NCBI GenBank assembly: GCA_023078555.1
Contig: CM041196.1
Location: forward strand, 124,001 to 188,000
DNA from: Ulva prolifera
Lineage: Eukaryota; Chlorophyta; Ulvophyceae; Ulvales; Ulvaceae
Direction of reading: 5' to 3'
Length of the DNA: 64,000 nucleotides
Both the position numbers and the translations under genes were made by a program. The notes beneath the pieces are model-generated. The model had not been told where the DNA came from. It worked only from the letters and a program-made list of their open reading frames with translations, and did not search any database. How positions within the stretch are numbered: position 1 is the first letter of the stretch; every line of letters begins with the position of its first letter. Shown in pieces: positions 57,956 through 64,000 of this stretch.

Positions 57956-60900
57956 GTACGCGGCCTACTGCCGGAGCAAGACTGCCGAAGAGATATCTAT
58001 CTCCGCCGGCACGGAGCCACTACGCCCAATGTCTCTCGCAGTTTCAGAAGCAACATACAGCGTTCCATGCAACCGGGACCAGCAAAACGCGGTTGAGAAG
58101 CTACGAGAAGGGGTGTTCCTGGTGCACGGCCCGCCTGGCACAGGTATGAGGTGCTCTCAGATGCTCTGAGCCTCCAGGGGCCTGTGTTGGTATTGATACT
58201 GTGCAAGGTACATGTGCTGCTTTCACGGTGTGCTGGGCCTGTAGATGTGATGCAGCGATGGTGTCTCTACTGCTCTCTACAGTGCACTTTGTGATGGACG
58301 CCATGCCTCTGTGATTCTTCTTTGTCTGCGCAATCAATGCTGTGGCCGAACCTAACTTTATTGGCTGTTACGACTTATAAACGCCTGATGAGACGACGCA
58401 CACACACCCACGCAAGCTTGTGCCACCTCTGGTGGATCCCATCCTCTTCTTTCTGTTCCGTATTACTCTGCAGCTGGTATCCATGCCTGACAGAACTCAG
58501 CACTGCTGACACTCTGCTCCTGGGCTGTGCACATGTCAATACAAACCACTCTGATGCCCACATGTAGGCAAGTCTACGACCATATTCCATATGATCAACA
58601 CCCGCATCCACCCAGGCAGCAACATGCTCATCACCGCTGCTCGAAACGTGGCCGTGGTGGCCTTGCTCGACAAGCTCACGCGTAGCCCCGCGCTTGCCGG
58701 CCAGGTCGTGGTCATCGGGTCAGAGCACCGGCTTGGCCCCGAGGCTGCGCCGTACCTGCTCCCGCGGCTGCTGCAGGCCCCCGCGCACCCCGGCGACAGT
58801 GCGTGGCCGCACCTTGCATTCCTCGTGTACCGAGCACTTGCGAGCATGCATACAGCTGCCCGTGAAGCGCATGCCCACGTACGCCCACGCCGCCCCCATG
58901 ACCTCCCATATCTTCTGTCTTTGCAGCATGAGTGGATGCGCGGATCTGGGGTGTCACTTTTAGTATTGGTCTGGCTTTTTGAATACCACTGCCATGATTC
59001 TCTGTAGCTGTGAGCGCGTGACACGCGATCACGTTCACTGGTGTGCAACTCTCGCGTCTCGTTGATGCATGCACTTGAGGCATGTCCGCACTCATGCCTC
59101 GCACACATGCCTTCTGCTTGCATCATGTGGAGAGAATGTCCCACCCGGAAGAGCATATTTCCACCGCGACCATGGGAGGCTTGCCCCTGTACAAGATGCC
59201 ATCTGTTCTCCTCGTCCATAGAGTCGAGTGCTCGATTTACTTATCGCGTACTTCGCGTGATGATCTATGGTGTCTGTGTGTTGTTCTGCAACGCCTCATT
59301 CGCAGCTGCGTCGGTGCGCTTCAGTCCCATTCAGGTGCCATGCAGCGCTTCACGGCGTGCCCATTCGGTACAGCTTCATGCGGCAATGCAGGCGCTTGTA
59401 CACGGGGACCCAGATGCTGTGGAGCCCCAGGTGCATGCATCTCGTGAGCAACTCGTCTCATTTGACGGCCTGCAGCACATTTCTATGGAGGAGCGTGCGC
59501 GGCTACTCGGCAACGCCTCGCTCGCTTCAGTGCAACCGCTACCATGCATCAGCCACGTGAGGGAGGCCGATGCTGCAGAGCAGCTCAAGGCTCGTGCCGC
59601 GCAGGTGCTGCTGCTCCAGCAGGCGCTGTACTGCCTTCGCCAGCTGCGCACATATCAGGTACTTTCCTCTCCTACCACGGCCTGTCTTGAGTTGTACCAC
59701 TTTTCTCCCCTCCGCTCCCCTCCGCAGCTGTAGCAGAGCTGTAGAAGAATCCGTATGAGAACTGTAGGTATCATAAAGTGTTGTCATTGCACCATTCACG
59801 CGGCCTTCCGCTGCCAATTTACATCGTTGTGGATGTTCACACGAGAATGCACATTCAACCATGCTTCCAAGCTGGGCGGACGTGCTCGCGTCACGGCGCC
59901 ACCACCTTGCCGCATCAGTGCTACTCGTGCTTGCAGGTACTGAAGGAGCGGCGCATCCGCATGTGCACCATCGACTCTGCACCGCGGCTTGCTCTGACGT
60001 TCAGCGTTGCCATGAGCACGCTGCAGAAGGAGGTCATGGACTCTGCGCTGGTGCCTGAGCCATTCCCTGGGGACGCCGTGGAGGACACGCTGCCCGCGCT
60101 GCCGCAAGTTGCCCGAGCGCTCCTGAACCTCTCCGTATTTGGTGCTGCCCTGAATCTTTGCTTGCATGTCTGCACCCGCCTGCATGCAATGACCTGGCCA
60201 TACCTCCCGCGATATATGTACTGCCAGCTCGTGCTTGTTTTAGAGCAGGCATTCTGCTTCCTCGTGCTGTGTTGCTGACCTGTCAGTGGTCGTACTTGCC
60301 TCCCCGCTGGTGAACGAGTCGACAAAGAGCTCACCGCGCGGACTGCAGCAGGAATGCCATAATTGGCATGGTGGATGCAACCACTCTTCCACTGGACTGC
60401 CCCACTGTAGCTGCTGACATTTGATATCGTTGGCGGGTCTGTCAGATAGGCATCGGCGCATTGATTGCTGCAAGTTCTTGGGTCCATGGCACGTGTGCAC
60501 ACTCTGCATCACAGAGGGGTTTCAGTGCAGGCGCCTTTGAGCGGCTGCCTCCGGAGACCCAGGAGCCTCTGGCCACGGCGCTGTCGCGCACTGCGGCTTC
60601 ATCACCCTTCTCCTCGGCAGAGCTGAGGAGTGCAGACTCTCGGCAGGGGTGCATCGCAAGATCGCAGCTGCTCCTCTCGACACACAGCCTGCACCCGGAG
60701 GAGCACCCCTTGCAGGTGCCGAGCCCTACTTAAGCTTGCCAGTACCCTGGTGGCTCGTGCTTCCTGCCTAGGTGATCTGGCGTGCAGCATTTTTAATCAC
60801 TGTGCTGTGCTCTCACCGATGCAAAGCAGATTCAGGGCTCAAGAGTGCTGGCACGTCTGTGTGTTCCACCAATATCTCTATCTAGATAATGTAGGCTACT

Positions 60901-63900
60901 GCGGTGCTCACTAGATTTGGCAAGTCGGCCGAACGCACATTCGATCTCGAGAGTTGCCGTTCGTACAGTGCACCGCTGTTGCGCATTCCATTCCCGGGTG
61001 AGTGGCTCTTGTACAGGCACAGTGTGTTTCTTCATGGCAGCTCCCATGAAGCTCCTGCGAAAAATTGGAATTGAGACATGCTGCAGCTTGCAGGTGACCA
61101 AGTGGCTGGCAAGTGTAGCGCTGTGGGCTGCCAACAGGGGCCTGCTCTCGTGGGTGCGCTGGCCGTGTGCTAAGGTGCACTATCCCGGAGCACCGATCCC
61201 CCCGGTGCTGGCGTTGGCGCACTGCTTCGTGCGGCCAGGAAGCTCGCGCTATGCTACCGCTTTCTGCGCTGCGTCACGCGCGAAAGGCGTCGATCCCATT
61301 GCCATTGCTCTGCAGTCTGTGGCAGCCCATGATCGAGGCGAGAGAGCTGCCTTCCTGGGAGCAGGAGCTGGGCACGGCGCAGATGATTCCGACGGGGGGA
61401 CGTCCCATGCAGACAACATCATCACCGCTGTTGAAGAGATTCACTCTGGTTTGAAGGTCCGTCGTCCCAAATTTGCTGCAGAAGACGTGGTCGTGGTCAC
61501 CTGTGCATGTGCAATGCCTCTCATTCTCAGGACTGTGCGAATGCACTGAGCATTGCACTGGAGCTCAACCTTGGCTGGACCATCGTGGAGCCCCAGGGAA
61601 ACCCCAAGTTCAGATGCACGCGTGGCACATATGCACACGCACATACATTTGGACATCCCTTGTCGGGACGGCTGTCTCCTTGCGGCCTTTCTGTACATGA
61701 TGTTTAACGCCGTATGGCGTGCATGCATACAGCGTCGTCCGGTGTAGCTAATGTGACGAAGGCCAGCCGATGCAATGTTATATGCATCAGGCGGCAAGCT
61801 CAATCCCCAACATAACTGTGATCCCCGTGCAGGACTTCCGCGCTGCGCATGGTGACCAGGGTCTCCCCGCCGCGGAGGTGGAGGCAAGGGATGCGCTGGC
61901 TGTGCTTCTCACTCACTGGGACCCACAGACGCTGGCGCACACTCTTGCAGGTGCCAATGCTGCCCCACACATTGCACACAGTCTTTCCTGTTTCAGGCAG
62001 AATGTGCAGCACGGTTTCACCTTGACGGCGTCTCAGACCGCTTCAGCAGGCGGGATGTTGATTGATGGATCGGTTCAGGTTGTTTTATTATGTGGCGCCT
62101 GTTGATTGATTGCTTCAGGGTGTACATCACGTGGCACCTACTGGCACGCAGCCGTGCATGACTGGCCAGGCCCATGCGCATCATGCTGTGCAGGGCCCCT
62201 TTTCGCGCTGGCGTCCAGCCGGACGTCGTTGCTCCAGGTGCAGCGCATGCATGCGGAGCACATACGGCAGGCGGCGCTCGCCGAGCAGTGCCGCGCACAT
62301 GGCCTCGCCTCCGCCGACGGCTTCCCCGCCGCGGAGCTGGACGCTGTCGCTGCCAGCATGCATGCGCTCGCGTCGGCAGAGGTGTCCGACCTCGGGGACG
62401 TCGTCACCAGCACCATGCGTGGCATCGGTGCCCTGCAAACCACGGACCTGCTGGGCACTGCGTGGGGGTTTGGCCCACCTGGGGCCCCGTACGAGGGGGT
62501 GCCTGTGGATGTCGCCATGGTGGACGAAGCCGGCTGCATGCCGGACTATGCCATGCCAGTCGTCCTCGCCTTCATGCCTGCTAATCTGGTACGTCTTGTC
62601 CCTCTGAACATGCATGTGGACCCTGCACGGAAGACTTCCACGACCGCGGTGCAACTGCTGTCTCTGCGAACATGATTTCCACATGCATTGCTACGCCGGC
62701 AGGCGCCGCTGTGCCAGACCCTGCCACTGTGTATGTGCAGCTGGGGGGCAGGCCGCCGCCATGGGCTGGGCAGGGGGGCTCATGCGGAGGTGCTCTGCAG
62801 GTGCTCGTCGGGGACCCAAAGCAGCTGCAGGCTTCGTCGGAGCTGCACAACACGCATGTGCCGCGATCCAGCGGGGGGCTGCGAGAGTTCATGCAGCACC
62901 ACAGCCGGAGCACGATGGAGCGTCTCAGCCGCACGCCGCGCTCTGCATTCGGCGCCGGCGGCGCCAACGTGAGCGCACTCACGACACAGTACCGCATGCA
63001 TGCGGATGTCTGCCATGTTGTCTCGGAGCACTTCTACCGGTGCGGAGGTCTCTGTGTATATGTGCACAATTCCTGTCTGCTGGTGGCCTGTGCCGAGGCA
63101 GCCACAGGCATCTGCCTGACAGCATCCTCATGGCAATGATGCATGCCAGGGTGTGTGCGGAAGAGTGGATGACACCTGGCATTTCCGTGCTGTGGCCACC
63201 ACTGTGTGCCTGTGCTGCAGCGCTCAGGACAGCTCCGCGAATGTCGCGTTGCGCACGGACGCGGACGTCGAGCGAGTGCGCTCTGAGATGCTGCAATGCA
63301 TGCGGACATCCACCACTTTCCGTGCGCCGCCGCAGTGTGCATGCCAACTCATCACTGTGTACGAGCCTGTCCGCGAGGGTGCCGCAGCGCCGGCCGCTCA
63401 GAGAGGTGCTCCTGCGCTCGGTCTCACGACGGCACACCGCACGGGCTTCAGCAACACCGACGAGGCATTCATCGCCGTGCACGTGCGCCACCGACCCCGC
63501 CTCTCAGCATATCAGGGCGTGGCATCCTTCTGCGCCGACGCGTCACATGTGGGCTGTAATCGTACTCTTGAGTTTCTTGATACCTGAAAGTATGAGGTCA
63601 TGGAGCGCTCAGTCAAATCGACGAATCGTGCGCAGTTTCAGATTTGGTGATATGTATCTTCCACGCGGCAGAGCTCAGATTCTGGTGTTTCACACATGCT
63701 ACCGTGCGCCATATTCCTGTCAGAGCGTGACGACAGGGACACGTCTGTGCTGACTGATCAATATCACGGCGTAGTCGGCAGAACAGTCTGTGTTTCAGCG
63801 CAACTGCAAGTGTCCGCAGGTGGCGCACTTGCGGTTGCAACAGCTGCTGGAGGCCGCTGAGCGGCTCGGGTGGACAGAGCAGCAGCGGCGGGAGCGCTTC

Positions 63901-64000
63901 CGCGGAGCCGGGGGCACGCCGGTCGTCTTCATCCTCACCCCCTACCGCAAGCAGGTCTTCCTCTGTAAGCAGGTCCTCCACGCGCTCCACGCACTCCCCG
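57956..64000 (+). CDS. UPF1-like superfamily 1 helicase (3' end beyond window)
   Basis: Exons with firm borders are 57956-58143, 58568 onward, 59346-59658, 59937 onward, 60531-60715, 61094 onward, 62244-62588, 62801-63039, 63221 onward, and 63820 to the window edge. The Walker A motif is split by an intron and reads GPPGTGKSTT when joined. Then follow motif Ia (MLITAARNVAVVALLDKL), the Walker B variant VDEAGCM, motif III VLVGDPKQLQ, motif IV TTQYRMHADVCHVVSEHFY and VVFILTPYRKQ. These are the ATPase motifs of the UPF1/DNA2/SETX/MOV10 group, which unwind RNA or DNA. The core is longer than usual between motifs Ia and II. Which subfamily it belongs to cannot be told without the missing ends. Confidence 0.85.

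Overview
The window looks like nuclear DNA of a green alga (chlorophyte); this is inference. The basis is spliced genes with short introns and almost uniform TGCAG acceptors, about 50% GC, plant-type mobile elements, and a plastid-type tandem D-Ala-D-Ala ligase gene. There is no bacterial operon layout, and I found no rRNA, tRNA gene or CRISPR array.

Positions 1-41,490 are mostly mobile-element territory. A complete CACTA (En/Spm-like) DNA transposon of about 21 kb spans 2518-23550. It has TIRs beginning CACTACAAGAAAGTTGAC, a 3-bp ACA target duplication, and GGGGCA-rich subterminal repeats. It carries a nine-exon tnp2-type transposase (9916-14820), a divergent minus-strand multi-exon gene (about 8235-3959), a three-exon unknown gene (18226-20358), and three unrelated satellite arrays (174, 344 and 150 bp). 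Nested inside it is an intact 851-bp non-coding LTR element (TRIM, 21943-22793) whose LTRs contain tRNA-like Pol III A and B boxes. A solo LTR of the same family lies at 1449-1733.

To the right are a decayed Ty3/gypsy integrase fragment (24254-24780), a truncated Ty1/copia element on the minus strand (24789-27209), two solo copia LTRs (27239-27935), and a broken gypsy-like gag (30048-31084). Next come a diverged tandem duplication of an unknown gene (31497-35966, copies separated by an 82-bp repeat array) and two JmjC-like ORFs (36877-37473 and 38294-39283).

The right third is host genes. On the minus strand (50593-41498) a 12-exon gene encodes an approximately 1,840-residue protein: probable transit peptide, about five SAP-like repeats, then two D-Ala-D-Ala ligase domains. 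On the plus strand, 57956 to the window edge encodes a UPF1-like SF1 helicase whose 3' end is outside the window; its 5' exons probably lie in 55556-57955. The two genes are divergent across about 5 kb with no recognisable gene.

Exon maps came from reading splice sites and checking phase. For the transposase (after allowing for one G-run frameshift), the 610-residue CACTA gene and the ligase, the exon lengths add up to whole codons across all introns. These are the firmest gene models here.
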